Positions 8,507-17,197 of a stretch of DNA of 64,000 bases are shown here, piece after piece. Origin of the DNA: Rhodobacteraceae bacterium MED-G08 (GTDB lineage Bacteria > Pseudomonadota > Alphaproteobacteria > Rhodobacterales > Rhodobacteraceae); the NCBI GenBank assembly GCA_002457055.1, contig NTKT01000003.1:62001-126000 (forward strand). Reading direction: 5' to 3'. Under the pieces are notes generated by a model, which was given only the letters and a program-made list of their open reading frames with translations, ran no database searches and was not told where the DNA came from. How positions within the stretch are numbered: the stretch's first letter is position 1; each line of letters starts with the position of its first letter. The position numbers and the translations under genes are program-made.

Positions 8507-9328
8507 TTATAAAAATGGCATATGCCTATTTACATCCTTATAAAGTAAATATCTGAAAGGTCCTGGTCCTCCTGCATAACATGCCTGAGGGCAAAAAGCT
8601 CGAAGCCACAAAAAGTCTCCTGCCTCCACCTCAACCCAGTCTTGATTAAGATGATAAACAGCTTTTCCCTCAAGAATATATATTCCATGTTCCATCACAT
8701 GTGTTTCCGCAAAAGGAATTACACCACCAGGCTTAAAAGTCACAATATTAACATGCATGTCATGGCGAATATCATCAGGCTCAACAAAGCGCTTAGTAAA
8801 CCACGTGTTGTTAGAATTAGGCATTTCGATGTCTTCGCATTCATTTTCATTTTTTACGAAAGCTGCAGGACGCTCGACCCCATTGATATCTTTATATAAT
8901 TTCCGAATCCAATGGAAATTAGTTTCTTCATTAGAATTGCTCCAAATACTCCATTCAGAACCAGCTGGAATATAGGCGTAACTACCACTTTTCAGAATAT
9001 AGCTTTCACTGTTAATTGTTAATTCAGCTGAACCAGACGTCAAAAAAAGCACTGACTGAACCCCCGAGTTAGCTTCCGGATTATCACTTCCTCCGTTTGG
9101 TTCTAGTTGCACCACATACTGACTAAATGTTTCTGCAAAACCTGTCATTGGCCGGGCGACAACCCACATCCTCATATGCTTCCAAAAAGGAAGAAAACTA
9201 GTAACTATATCAGTGAAACAACCACGGGGAATTACTGCATAAGCACTTTTAAATACAGCTCTGTCCGTTAGTAATTTTGATTGCGATGGGAGCCCCCCCA
9301 CTGGAGAAACATATGTATTTTTTTTCAT
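8507..9328 (-). CDS. allE: (S)-ureidoglycine aminohydrolase
   Basis: A bicupin enzyme of purine degradation that removes ammonia from (S)-ureidoglycine to give (S)-ureidoglycolate. The 273 residues carry two cupin barrels. In the C-terminal one, HDMHVNIVTFKPGGVIPFAETHVMEHGIYILEG (around 195-225) supplies the manganese-binding His/Glu set. The C-terminus DFLWLRAFCPQACYAGGPGPFRYLLYKDVNRH is characteristic of the family. Its product is the substrate of AllA, encoded at 44619-45110 in the urate cluster, so the pathway is split across the window. It converges on imuB and follows the DUF3035 lipoprotein gene on the same strand after a 141 bp gap. Confidence 0.9.
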   Translation of the reverse strand: MKKNTYVSPVGGLPSQSKLLTDRAVFKSAYAVIPRGCFTDIVTSFLPFWKHMRMWVVARPMTGFAETFSQYVVQLEPNGGSDNPEANSGVQSVLFLTSGSAELTINSESYILKSGSYAYIPAGSEWSIWSNSNEETNFHWIRKLYKDINGVERPAAFVKNENECEDIEMPNSNNTWFTKRFVEPDDIRHDMHVNIVTFKPGGVIPFAETHVMEHGIYILEGKAVYHLNQDWVEVEAGDFLWLRAFCPQACYAGGPGPFRYLLYKDVNRHMPFL

Positions 9329-9469
9329 ATAATTTTTTCTAATTAAACATTTATATATTCAAAACGTGAAAACTTTAAATTAAAGCAATTGTACCCATAA
9401 TTTATTGACAGTAACAGAAATAATCTATTCAGAGCTTATATTATCACAAAATATTTTAACATAAAAATA

Positions 9470-9976
9470 TCATTCACTAGACATCGAAGGTGTACGAACG
9501 CCTAACGAACGCCAACGCTTCAACTCTTTTGGAGCACTTAATGTCATTTTCCGATATATTTGATTATATCTATCTACTCGAAAAAGCTTAACACTTGTTA
9601 ACACGCCCATCCTACGCAAAAACTTCCGGTCTTCTTCCGCAAGCTCTTCACGAATATTAGTGTCTACTCCAGCCCTCGATACATACTCCAACAAGTTTTT
9701 ATCTCTTCTTGATATGCTATCAGTATCATCAATGCTGCCGCCCAGCTTTTCAATCAAATCACGCTTTGGTGTCGGATCTGCTAAATTACCTGCTGATGCA
9801 TCAGGTACTGGAAGCTTCGTTAAATTGTTTGGTATTGTTAGAGGCCTACTAGGTAATACCGCAAATTCCTCGGGGCCTGTCCCAACATCATAAAGGTCCC
9901 GAAGTCTCGCATCATCACTGCTACAAGCACTCAATAAAAATAAACTGACTAAGATTCCTGAAATCCTACAGAACAT
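9470..9976 (-). CDS. DUF3035 lipoprotein
   Basis: 168 residues with a lipoprotein signal: a hydrophobic stretch and the lipobox LSAC at 15-18, so Cys18 would be lipidated. The mature part begins with the conserved DUF3035 pattern GPEEFAVLPSRPLTIP, followed by a proline-rich stretch and an acidic helical region near LGGSIDDTDSISRRD. DUF3035 proteins are a Rhodobacterales-type family of unknown function. It lies 47 bp downstream of lspA, whose product would process its signal peptide. In relatives I recall M16 peptidase genes following; here allE follows instead. Confidence 0.85.
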   Translation of the reverse strand: MFCRISGILVSLFLLSACSSDDARLRDLYDVGTGPEEFAVLPSRPLTIPNNLTKLPVPDASAGNLADPTPKRDLIEKLGGSIDDTDSISRRDKNLLEYVSRAGVDTNIREELAEEDRKFLRRMGVLTSVKLFRVDRYNQIYRKMTLSAPKELKRWRSLGVRTPSMSSE

Positions 9977-10023
9977 AAAATACCATTCTAAATTTAATTA
10001 CAATATTAACGGATGAAACAGCT

Positions 10024-10497
10024 TCAGTCACTCTCATTCTGTTTGCCTGAAAATATAACCAATCCAAGAGCACCAAAAAATATAAAGATATCTGCTACAT
10101 TAAACGCAAACGGGTTGGATATTCCACAACAAGATACATTTAGAAAATCAACAACTGCACCATGAAAAAATCGATCGATAGCATTTCCAGCTGCCCCACC
10201 AACCAAAAAACCACAAGCGACTAAGCCCAGTGATCCAAATTTTTCTGAAACCGACCATCTAATCACAACAAAACAAATTAAAAAAGCAATTATGATTAGA
10301 ACCCAGCGCATAATCTCTGTGTTGTTTGCAAACAAACCAAAGTTTACCCCATAATTCCATGCCATAGTGAATTGTAAATAAGGAGGGAAAACATCTATTA
10401 TTCCCACAGACGGTAAATCTAAAATATACAGCATGGTGAGTTTAGAAAGCTGGTCGCACAGTATCGTAATTATCGCAATTTGTAAAATTTTATACAT
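10024..10497 (-). CDS. lspA: Lipoprotein signal peptidase (signal peptidase II)
   Basis: An inner-membrane aspartic protease that cleaves prolipoproteins after diacylglyceryl modification. 157 residues, four predicted transmembrane helices. Family blocks are visible: CDQLSK at 14-19, FTMAWNYGVNFGLF at 43-56, GGAAGNAIDR at 100-109, and the catalytic aspartates Asp117 (VVDF) and Asp136 (FNVADIFI). It is 7 bp downstream of purH, and its likely substrate, the DUF3035 lipoprotein, is the next gene. Confidence 0.95.
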   Translation of the reverse strand: MYKILQIAIITILCDQLSKLTMLYILDLPSVGIIDVFPPYLQFTMAWNYGVNFGLFANNTEIMRWVLIIIAFLICFVVIRWSVSEKFGSLGLVACGFLVGGAAGNAIDRFFHGAVVDFLNVSCCGISNPFAFNVADIFIFFGALGLVIFSGKQNESD

Positions 10498-10504
10498 ATT
10501 ACCT

Positions 10505-12094
10505 CTAATGTTTAAAATGCCTCATTCCAGTGAAAATCATGGCAAGCCCAGCCTCATTGGCCGCATTAATTACTTCATTATCTCTAATTGAACCACCCGG
10601 CTGAATTATGGATGACGCACCTGCTTCAATTGCAGCCTCTAATCCATCTGCAAATGGGAAAAAGGCATCTGACGCTAATGCAGATCCCTGTGTTGGAAGC
10701 TCATCTAAACCCTGAGCTTTAGCCATCTCTTCAGCCTTCTTAGCTGCAATCATACAACTATCTACACGGCTCATCTGTCCAGCCCCAATCCCAACTGTAC
10801 AAAGATCTTTTGCGTATACTATAGCATTTGATTTTACGTGCTTAGCAACTTTCCAGGCAAAAAGCATATCTTGAAACTCGCTATCTGTAGGATTTCTTTT
10901 TGTAACAACACGCAAACTATTTTGTGATAAAGGCTTTCTATCTTTATCTTGAACTAAGTAACCACCAGACACATGCCTAATTACTTTTGATTCACACGCC
11001 AGATTAGTTGACTTCTCTGCTATCAATAATCTGAGATTACTTTTCGCAGAGAAGACTTTACGCCCACCATCCGTTATGCCTGGGGCAATGACGACTTCAG
11101 TAAAGACCTTGGTAATTTCTCTCGCAGATTCCTCATCAATGATCTGATTTACAGCAACGATGCCTCCGAAAGCCGAAGTCGTATCACAGTGTAAAGCCAC
11201 TTTATAAGCCTCAACTAGATTATTTGCCACACCGACGCCACACGGATTAGCATGCTTAATAATAACAGCTGCTGCTCCATCACTTTCCGTAAACTCATTC
11301 ACTAATTCGAGAGCGGCGTCAGCATCATTTATATTGTTATATGACAACTCTTTACCTTGAATTTGATACGCAGCACCAATGCCACTATTTATACTTTCAT
11401 CTACGTAAAAAGATGCGCTCTGGTGTGGATTTTCTCCGTACCTCAAATTTTGTGATAAAGCTGCTGAAAACGAGAGACGCCGAGGTTGTATATGCCCAGC
11501 TTGCTCTAACATCCAAGTTGAAACCATAGCATCATAATTGGCAGTTAACGAAAAAGCATTCTGTGATAGTTTTTGCCTGAAGGTATAAGAGGTGCATCCG
11601 TTGTTAACATTTAATTCATCAATTAAATCTCCATAATCTTGGCTATCAACCACTGTGGTAACATACTTAAAGTTCTTTGCGGCCGCTCTAATCATTGCTG
11701 GGCCGCCAATATCTATGTTTTCAATACAATGAGTATAATCAGCACCGCTCTTAACGGTTTCTGCAAAAGGGTACAGATTCACTATTAATAGATCTATCTC
11801 CTTTATTTTATGTGCTTCCATTGCTTCTAAATGTGATTTTTCATCTCTTACAGCAAGCAAACCACCATGCACTCTTGGGTGAAGCGTTTTTAAACGCCCA
11901 TCCATCATTTCAGGGAAACCTGTTAATTCTGACACTTCTTTAACATTAAAGCCTGCATCACGCAGCATAGATGCGCTCCCTCCAGTTGAAACAATTTCAA
12001 CATTTCTTTCTTGAAGTTCCTGTGCAAGTTCCAAGATGCCTGCTTTATTTGATACAGAGATTAATGCTCGTTTAATTTTTATAAATTTTTCCAA
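10505..12094 (-). CDS. purH: Bifunctional AICAR transformylase / IMP cyclohydrolase
   Basis: Catalyses the last two steps of purine biosynthesis: formylation of AICAR with 10-formyl-THF and ring closure to IMP. At 529 residues it is full length. The N-terminal cyclohydrolase (MGS-like) domain contains [14 protein letters not shown] and [13 protein letters not shown] (about 67-79). The transformylase domain has [15 protein letters not shown] and [11 protein letters not shown] with the catalytic Lys-His. The C-terminus [14 protein letters not shown] is diagnostic. The start is TTG with AGG eight bases upstream; there is no better in-frame ATG. It sits between the heparinase-like gene and lspA in a minus-strand run. 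Confidence 0.97.
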   Translation of the reverse strand: MEKFIKIKRALISVSNKAGILELAQELQERNVEIVSTGGSASMLRDAGFNVKEVSELTGFPEMMDGRLKTLHPRVHGGLLAVRDEKSHLEAMEAHKIKEIDLLIVNLYPFAETVKSGADYTHCIENIDIGGPAMIRAAAKNFKYVTTVVDSQDYGDLIDELNVNNGCTSYTFRQKLSQNAFSLTANYDAMVSTWMLEQAGHIQPRRLSFSAALSQNLRYGENPHQSASFYVDESINSGIGAAYQIQGKELSYNNINDADAALELVNEFTESDGAAAVIIKHANPCGVGVANNLVEAYKVALHCDTTSAFGGIVAVNQIIDEESAREITKVFTEVVIAPGITDGGRKVFSAKSNLRLLIAEKSTNLACESKVIRHVSGGYLVQDKDRKPLSQNSLRVVTKRNPTDSEFQDMLFAWKVAKHVKSNAIVYAKDLCTVGIGAGQMSRVDSCMIAAKKAEEMAKAQGLDELPTQGSALASDAFFPFADGLEAAIEAGASSIIQPGGSIRDNEVINAANEAGLAMIFTGMRHFKH

Positions 12095-12145
12095 CGGAAA
12101 TACCTATTTTTGTTCGAAAAAACGCGTGAGAAAACAATTTAAATT

Positions 12146-13828
12146 TCAAGTTTCGATATCATAGGATTTTTGTAAAGACCACCTGACTTGCTTTAAAAAA
12201 TCATTAAACTTTGCCGAAAAAATAACCTGCTGGGTGGGAATTGGTGATGCCTGCCCTTCACTAAAATAATAACTAGGATGAAAACTTGGAGCTAAATCAA
12301 AAGCTTCTAAAATCCACGTCCCTGAGTACTTTGAATTCATTTGTACTGTATCATCATCTAAAATTTGCGCCGTTACGTCAGGATGCAAGTGAAACCTCAC
12401 TTCATACTCTATACCATAAACGGAAATCTCTTTTGATTTGCCAAGAGTTGAAAGTAGCTCAATCTGATCTTGACCGATCAAAGTGTCCCCATTATCCGAA
12501 AGTTCTAACTTTCTCTCTAGGATAACTCCATATTTATTAGCATAAGCATTATGAGAGACAGTCAGCTCAGTCCCTCCTGCGACCCTTGATTTGTTTACCA
12601 TAACTTCTGTTGGGCCTTGAGTTAAAAAATCTCCCATTGCCGATCTACTAGATAAGCTCTTTAAAAGTTTTGCAGAAGATTTACCTTTTATACAGAATAT
12701 AGAATGAGACTGCGTCGCTCTACCCGCTTTGTGCCAGTCCCTGCCAAAATTCACCCCGGAGCCACAATTAACGATAAGCGGCTGTCTGCCGTGCGTTAGT
12801 TCAAATCCTAAAACAGAGGCATGTGCTAAATGAGAATACGGAATATTAGGTAACCGACCAGCATCCTGTATGATACTAGTACGCCCGCCCTCCATCCGCG
12901 CGTAGCCCATTTTTAAAATTTTTGTCGTTTTCTTTTTGTTTCCAGATAAAAATAAATAACGATCTAGATCTCCTGGGTATTTAACACAACTACCATTAAA
13001 ACGGCATAAGTTTCCATCGACATGCCGAAGATGGCGTAAAACTGGTGCAATGCTATTTATAGTCTCTATATGAGCTTGACTTGGAGTCCAATCAGCATCA
13101 TGCAAACCATGAGCAACCCAAACCAGGTACATAAATATTTCGAGTAACTCCTCGGGATTCCTTGACAAAATACCACCATCTTCATCTATTTTATCTCTGC
13201 ACTCCCTAGAAAGATGCTCCGTCCCAACAGTAATAAAACGCTCAAATCCGTCTATATATAGACCGCAATATATCACGCCAACAATGGCCTCAAAATTCAT
13301 AGTCAACTTGTCAGTTTTGTAGAACCGCTTGGATATGAAATTTGCATGCTTATAAATTGACTTAAAATAAGCGCTTATATATTTTTCCGATAATCCCTTT
13401 AATATTGTATCCTCATGGTGGATAAGTCTTATGAGGCGCTTGCTAGTCAGTTTGGGCGTCCAGCCCGGACCTGAACCTGATCCATATTTTTCGATCCAGC
13501 TAAAAACCCACTTCTGGACAATTTCCACAGCCGCTTTATCTCCCCTAGCCGCCAAGTCATCCAACCAGGGGAACCCATGTAATTCCTCATAATTCTCAAT
13601 ACTGGATAACGAATGATCCCATATAACTTTATCTCCAAGTTCAAAAATATTTCCAAAAACAAAGAGTTTTCCATCACAAATTTTGTCTGCGAGCAAGATA
13701 TTACCAATGGAGCGCGGACCGGGTTTAGAAATAAATTGCTCCGATTTGGCAAAATTTTTCACGGTTCTAGCACAAAATGCGTGCCCAAGTTTAAAGAAAT
13801 AATTTCTTATAATCAGTATAAAGATCAT
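12146..13828 (-). CDS. Heparinase II/III family protein
   Basis: 560 residues matching the alphaproteobacterial heparinase II/III-like family. An N-terminal helical toroid contains FPWLDDLAARG and WTPKLTSKRLIRLIHH (about 85-160). The C-terminal beta domain contains YARMEGGRTSIIQDAGR, HASVLGFELTHGRQPLIVNCG and QSHSIFCIKG (about 305-380). Family members are lyases on acidic polysaccharides, but in Rhodobacterales this gene sits between rsmB and purH and its substrate is unknown; a cell-envelope or exopolysaccharide role is only a guess. No clear cleavable signal peptide is seen, although the first 20 residues are partly hydrophobic. Confidence 0.85.
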   Translation of the reverse strand: MIFILIIRNYFFKLGHAFCARTVKNFAKSEQFISKPGPRSIGNILLADKICDGKLFVFGNIFELGDKVIWDHSLSSIENYEELHGFPWLDDLAARGDKAAVEIVQKWVFSWIEKYGSGSGPGWTPKLTSKRLIRLIHHEDTILKGLSEKYISAYFKSIYKHANFISKRFYKTDKLTMNFEAIVGVIYCGLYIDGFERFITVGTEHLSRECRDKIDEDGGILSRNPEELLEIFMYLVWVAHGLHDADWTPSQAHIETINSIAPVLRHLRHVDGNLCRFNGSCVKYPGDLDRYLFLSGNKKKTTKILKMGYARMEGGRTSIIQDAGRLPNIPYSHLAHASVLGFELTHGRQPLIVNCGSGVNFGRDWHKAGRATQSHSIFCIKGKSSAKLLKSLSSRSAMGDFLTQGPTEVMVNKSRVAGGTELTVSHNAYANKYGVILERKLELSDNGDTLIGQDQIELLSTLGKSKEISVYGIEYEVRFHLHPDVTAQILDDDTVQMNSKYSGTWILEAFDLAPSFHPSYYFSEGQASPIPTQQVIFSAKFNDFLKQVRWSLQKSYDIET

Positions 13829-13926
13829 AAATTATAATCCCGTAAAAATTTAATTCTGAAACTTGACATCTTGCAGTAATCGTCTGGGTCATGACCATAT
13901 TAATTCAGATAATCTAATCGCGAAGA

Positions 13927-15204
13927 TTAAACTTTTACAAGCTTTACAATATAGAATCCATCAATTCCGCCTGTCTCGGCCAAGTGAATTGGGAGCAACC
14001 TTAATCCGCCCTCCTCAGTCCGATATTTTTCCAGGAAATCTAGCTCTTTAGGCAAATATTTATCCACTCTTATTTCGTGCTTATCGTTTAAAAGTTTCCT
14101 CACTTGGCACTCACCCTCCTGCGGAAACAATGAACAGGTGCAGTAAACTAATTGAGTAGTCGGCTTCATTAAACTTACTGCATGTTCCAACATGCTATAT
14201 TGTAAACAAAATAATTTTTTTAGGTCCGCTTGTGATTTAACATAAGGTAAATCTGGGTGACGCCTGACTGTCCCAGTTGCGCTACACGGAGCATCTAAAA
14301 TGATAATGTCAAAAAACCCCTTAATTTTGAATAAATCAGAAATAACTATATTTGCATTAAGAGACGTTCTAGCTAGGTTTTCCTTTAGTTTTGCGGCTCG
14401 AACCTTGGACATATCTACAGCAGTCACATTAGCCCCAGCCGCGGATAACTGCATAGTTTTGCCGCCAGGAGCTGCACACAAATCGAGGGCAGATTTCCCT
14501 TTTACATCATTAAAAAGATGTACAGGGATACTGGCTGAGATATCTTGAACCCACCACTGTCCTTCTTTAAAACCTGGAAGCTCAGATATTTGCCCGGCAT
14601 TTTCTAATCGCAAACTATGCTTAATGATCTGCTTGCCTTTCAATTCAGTTGAAAAACGGTCTATTAGTTCTGGGGTCTTAATGGTTATATCTACAGGCGG
14701 ACGCTCTAAATGCTGCTTCTCAATTTTATGTGTAATTGAACTACCGTATGCCTGTAAAAGTAGCTGCCGAAACCATTTTGGTAATTTAGGAATATCTAAC
14801 TTGTTCCAAGAACTCCTATCAACTTTAGATATTTTCCTAAGAACCGCATTCACAAGTCCTTTGTAATTTTCCAGTCGCTTGTTCATTCCAACAATAGAAA
14901 CGTACTCATTTACAATACCATGTGCATCACCATCATCCATAATTTCAACAGTTGCTAATCTAAGAATGTTTAAAATTTTTAAAGTTGGTCTTTTTTTTAA
15001 CAAAGGAAGTAGTAAAGCATCTGCACGCTCCAAATGCCGTAGCGTGTTAAGCAGCAGGCGTTGTGAACGCGCACGATCGGCGGCACTCAGATTTTGCATG
15101 ATTAGATTTAAATTTAAATCTGCTAATAAACGCTTCTCACTTAATATATTATCCATCAAAAAACTCGCCTGAAAGCGAGCAGACAGCACTTTTTTTTCAG
15201 GCAT
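13927..15204 (-). CDS. rsmB: RsmB-type 16S rRNA (cytosine-5) methyltransferase
   Basis: SAM-dependent RNA methyltransferase of the RsmB/NOP2 family, expected to methylate C967 of 16S rRNA. The N-terminal ~130 residues are a NusB-like RNA-binding domain (NILRLATVEIM, VNEYVSI, KGLVNAVLR). The Rossmann domain has LDLCAAPGGKT, the DAPCSATGTVRRHPD motif with Cys307, and VYCTCS with the catalytic Cys357. A longer frame starts at a TTG at 15222, but the ATG at 15204 has AAGGA nine bases upstream and is preferred, giving 425 residues. It diverges from the small SdhAF4 gene and precedes the heparinase-like gene. Confidence 0.92.
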   Translation of the reverse strand: MPEKKVLSARFQASFLMDNILSEKRLLADLNLNLIMQNLSAADRARSQRLLLNTLRHLERADALLLPLLKKRPTLKILNILRLATVEIMDDGDAHGIVNEYVSIVGMNKRLENYKGLVNAVLRKISKVDRSSWNKLDIPKLPKWFRQLLLQAYGSSITHKIEKQHLERPPVDITIKTPELIDRFSTELKGKQIIKHSLRLENAGQISELPGFKEGQWWVQDISASIPVHLFNDVKGKSALDLCAAPGGKTMQLSAAGANVTAVDMSKVRAAKLKENLARTSLNANIVISDLFKIKGFFDIIILDAPCSATGTVRRHPDLPYVKSQADLKKLFCLQYSMLEHAVSLMKPTTQLVYCTCSLFPQEGECQVRKLLNDKHEIRVDKYLPKELDFLEKYRTEEGGLRLLPIHLAETGGIDGFYIVKLVKV

Positions 15205-15268
15205 TAAGCGAATTCCTTGCAATTTAGAGGGGTTTTATATACCCAAGCTTTATTAGAGGGAAGATATT

Positions 15269-15445
15269 ATGGTAAACTCAAAAAGAATACCCCCAGAAGC
15301 AAAGAGGGCGTTAGAGGAAGCTGAAGAACGTCGAAAATCAATAAAAGACACACCCGCTCCTAAAAAAGAGTTCGGCGGAAGGGATGGCCCAGAACCAGTT
15401 AGATTTGGAGACTGGGAACGGAAAGGTATTGCCGTAGATTTTTAA
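15269..15445 (+). CDS. DUF1674 protein, succinate dehydrogenase assembly factor 4 (SdhAF4) family
   Basis: A 58-codon gene opened by an ATG with AGGGAAG at 15257-15263, five bases upstream. The C-terminal half, GGRDGPEPVRFGDWERKGIAVDF, is the signature block of DUF1674, the bacterial/mitochondrial SDHAF4 family that helps flavinylated SdhA mature and limits its oxidative damage. The N-terminal half is a charged helix (PPEAKRALEEAEERRKS). Its stop codon overlaps the convergent hemF stop by 4 bp, and it diverges from rsmB. Function comes from the family; nothing from the succinate dehydrogenase operon is nearby. Confidence 0.9.
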   Translation: MVNSKRIPPEAKRALEEAEERRKSIKDTPAPKKEFGGRDGPEPVRFGDWERKGIAVDF

Positions 15446-16335
15446 TACCACTTTGCGAGAGGTGGCAAACTCATTAGAACGGCATTCGCGTCGTGACCAG
15501 TTGCCAGCCCAAACTTTGTCCCACGATCATATACAAGATTATATTCAGCATATAAGCCTCTGTGCTCAAGCTGGATTTCTTTATCCCTCTTATCAAACTC
15601 ATTAACCATTCGTTTTTCAAGCAGTGGGAGATATGCTGGCAAGAAAGCTTTGCCAATATCCTTAGTAAGATTGAAGTCTGCCTCCCAATCGCCAGTGTTG
15701 CGATCGTCCATAAATATCCCACCCACCCCTCGGGCTCGCTTACGGTGCGGAATAAAAAAATACTCATCAGCCCATTTTTTCAATTTAGGATAGAGTTCAG
15801 GGTCGTGCTTATTCAAGTAAGATCGAAGTGTGGAATGAAAATGAAGAGTATCTTCATCAAATTCAATACAGGGGTTCAAATCTGAACCACCACCGAACCA
15901 CCATGCATATGGTGTCCAAAACATACGAGTATTCATGTGAACCGCTGGACAATTAGGATTTCTGACGTGAGCAACCAAACTAATACCACTAGCCCAAAAT
16001 TTTGGGTCCTCTCGCATTTCAGGGATTCCCAAACGCTCAGCCATCGACTGTTGAGCGGCTTTATTAAGATTTCCATATACAGTTGAAACGTTGACGCCTA
16101 CTTTTTCGAAAATGCGGCCATTTCGCATTACACTCATTAACCCACCGCCAGCATCAACACCTGGCTTATCCTCACGTTTTGTTTCGTTGACTTCAAATTT
16201 ACCAGCATTGAGCTCCGAAAAAGGTCCTTTAAAATGCGACTTTTCCAACTCTTCGAAAGCAGATACGATATCGTTTCTTAAACTTAAAAACCATTCACTG
16301 GCTCTATTTTTTTCAACTTCAGTAATTTGTTTCAT
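15442..16335 (-). CDS. hemF: Oxygen-dependent coproporphyrinogen III oxidase
   Basis: Converts coproporphyrinogen III to protoporphyrinogen IX with oxygen in haem synthesis. Conserved blocks are GGGLMSVMRNGRIFEKVGVN, FWASGISLVAHVRNPNCPAVHMN, the glycine-rich WWFGGGSDLNP, HRKRARGVGGIFMDD and EYNLVYDRGTKFGLATG. A longer frame opens at 16413, but those 26 extra codons overlap the upstream SDR gene and lack family sequence. The ATG at 16335 (MKQITEVEKNRA) gives 297 residues and a 28 bp gap after the SDR gene. Its 3' end overlaps the convergent SdhAF4 gene by 4 bp. Confidence 0.96.
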   Translation of the reverse strand: MKQITEVEKNRASEWFLSLRNDIVSAFEELEKSHFKGPFSELNAGKFEVNETKREDKPGVDAGGGLMSVMRNGRIFEKVGVNVSTVYGNLNKAAQQSMAERLGIPEMREDPKFWASGISLVAHVRNPNCPAVHMNTRMFWTPYAWWFGGGSDLNPCIEFDEDTLHFHSTLRSYLNKHDPELYPKLKKWADEYFFIPHRKRARGVGGIFMDDRNTGDWEADFNLTKDIGKAFLPAYLPLLEKRMVNEFDKRDKEIQLEHRGLYAEYNLVYDRGTKFGLATGHDANAVLMSLPPLAKWY

Positions 16336-16363
16336 ATCTGGTCTAATTCTTTTGATGCTTAAT

Positions 16364-17170
16364 TTAATGAAAAGGTGAAGATACGGGATCCAGAAGGCAT
16401 CGGCCTCCATCAACTGTGATTATTTGACCCGTTACAAAACCAGAAGCAGGCGCAGCCAAATACTGAACAGTTTCAACTATTTCGGAAGCCGATGCAATGC
16501 GCCCCATTGGTGTATGCGCCTCAATATCCTGTCTAAGCTCATCCGCATCCTTAAGACTGTTCTGCAAGCTAGCAGACATAATTGAACCAATAGCCAGAGA
16601 ATTTACTCTGATACGACTAGGAGCAAGTGAAACCGCAAGAGAACGTGTCATCTGATCCATTGCAGCCGTCGCTATTGAGTACCCTAGAAGCCTCGGTTGT
16701 GCCAAGGTTGAGGCAATTGATGACAAGTTTACAATTGTGCCAATAATACCGTCAGCTTCCGTGTCGTCTTCCGACTGTTTGATCATTCTTTTAGCCACAT
16801 GCTGGGATAGTCTAAAACTATTCAAAACGTTTTGTTGCCACATAACAGCAATTGTTTCATCCTCTAAATCAAGTGGATCTGTGAGCAAAACTTGCCTTGA
16901 AGCATTAACCAGAATATCAACGCGCTCGAAAGCGTCTATAGTGGCAGAAAGCAAATTAGCTATTGTCAGTCTTTCTCGCAAGTCTCCCGAAAAGTAACGT
17001 ACATTCCCACTCTCACATTCTTCACCTAATTCCTTCTTAAGACTTTCATCGTCCATATCAGCGAACATGACGTTCGCACCCTCCTCGGCAAAGTGCTTTG
17101 CTATTGCCAAGCCAATACCATTAGCGGCCCCAGTTACTATGGTCGTCTTACCTTCTACAGAAAAGGACAT
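16364..17170 (-). CDS. SDR-family protein lacking the catalytic lysine
   Basis: 268 residues with the classical short-chain dehydrogenase fold. The cofactor loop TGAANGIG is at 13-20, an acidic Asp38/Asp40 after strand 2 suggests NAD preference, and IVNLSS at 146-151 carries the active-site serine region. The C-terminal TVDGG motif is also present. Two key places differ: the usual NNAG is NASR (89-92), and the catalytic YxxxK is Y164-S-I-A-T168, so the lysine is missing. The protein may therefore have little or no ordinary dehydrogenase activity. It precedes hemF on the same strand and follows the RsmC-like gene, with gaps under 30 bp on both sides, so co-transcription is likely. Confidence 0.85.
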   Translation of the reverse strand: MSFSVEGKTTIVTGAANGIGLAIAKHFAEEGANVMFADMDDESLKKELGEECESGNVRYFSGDLRERLTIANLLSATIDAFERVDILVNASRQVLLTDPLDLEDETIAVMWQQNVLNSFRLSQHVAKRMIKQSEDDTEADGIIGTIVNLSSIASTLAQPRLLGYSIATAAMDQMTRSLAVSLAPSRIRVNSLAIGSIMSASLQNSLKDADELRQDIEAHTPMGRIASASEIVETVQYLAAPASGFVTGQIITVDGGRCLLDPVSSPFH

Positions 17171-17197
17171 TTCTTCTCCCCTATAAGTTTCGTAAGT

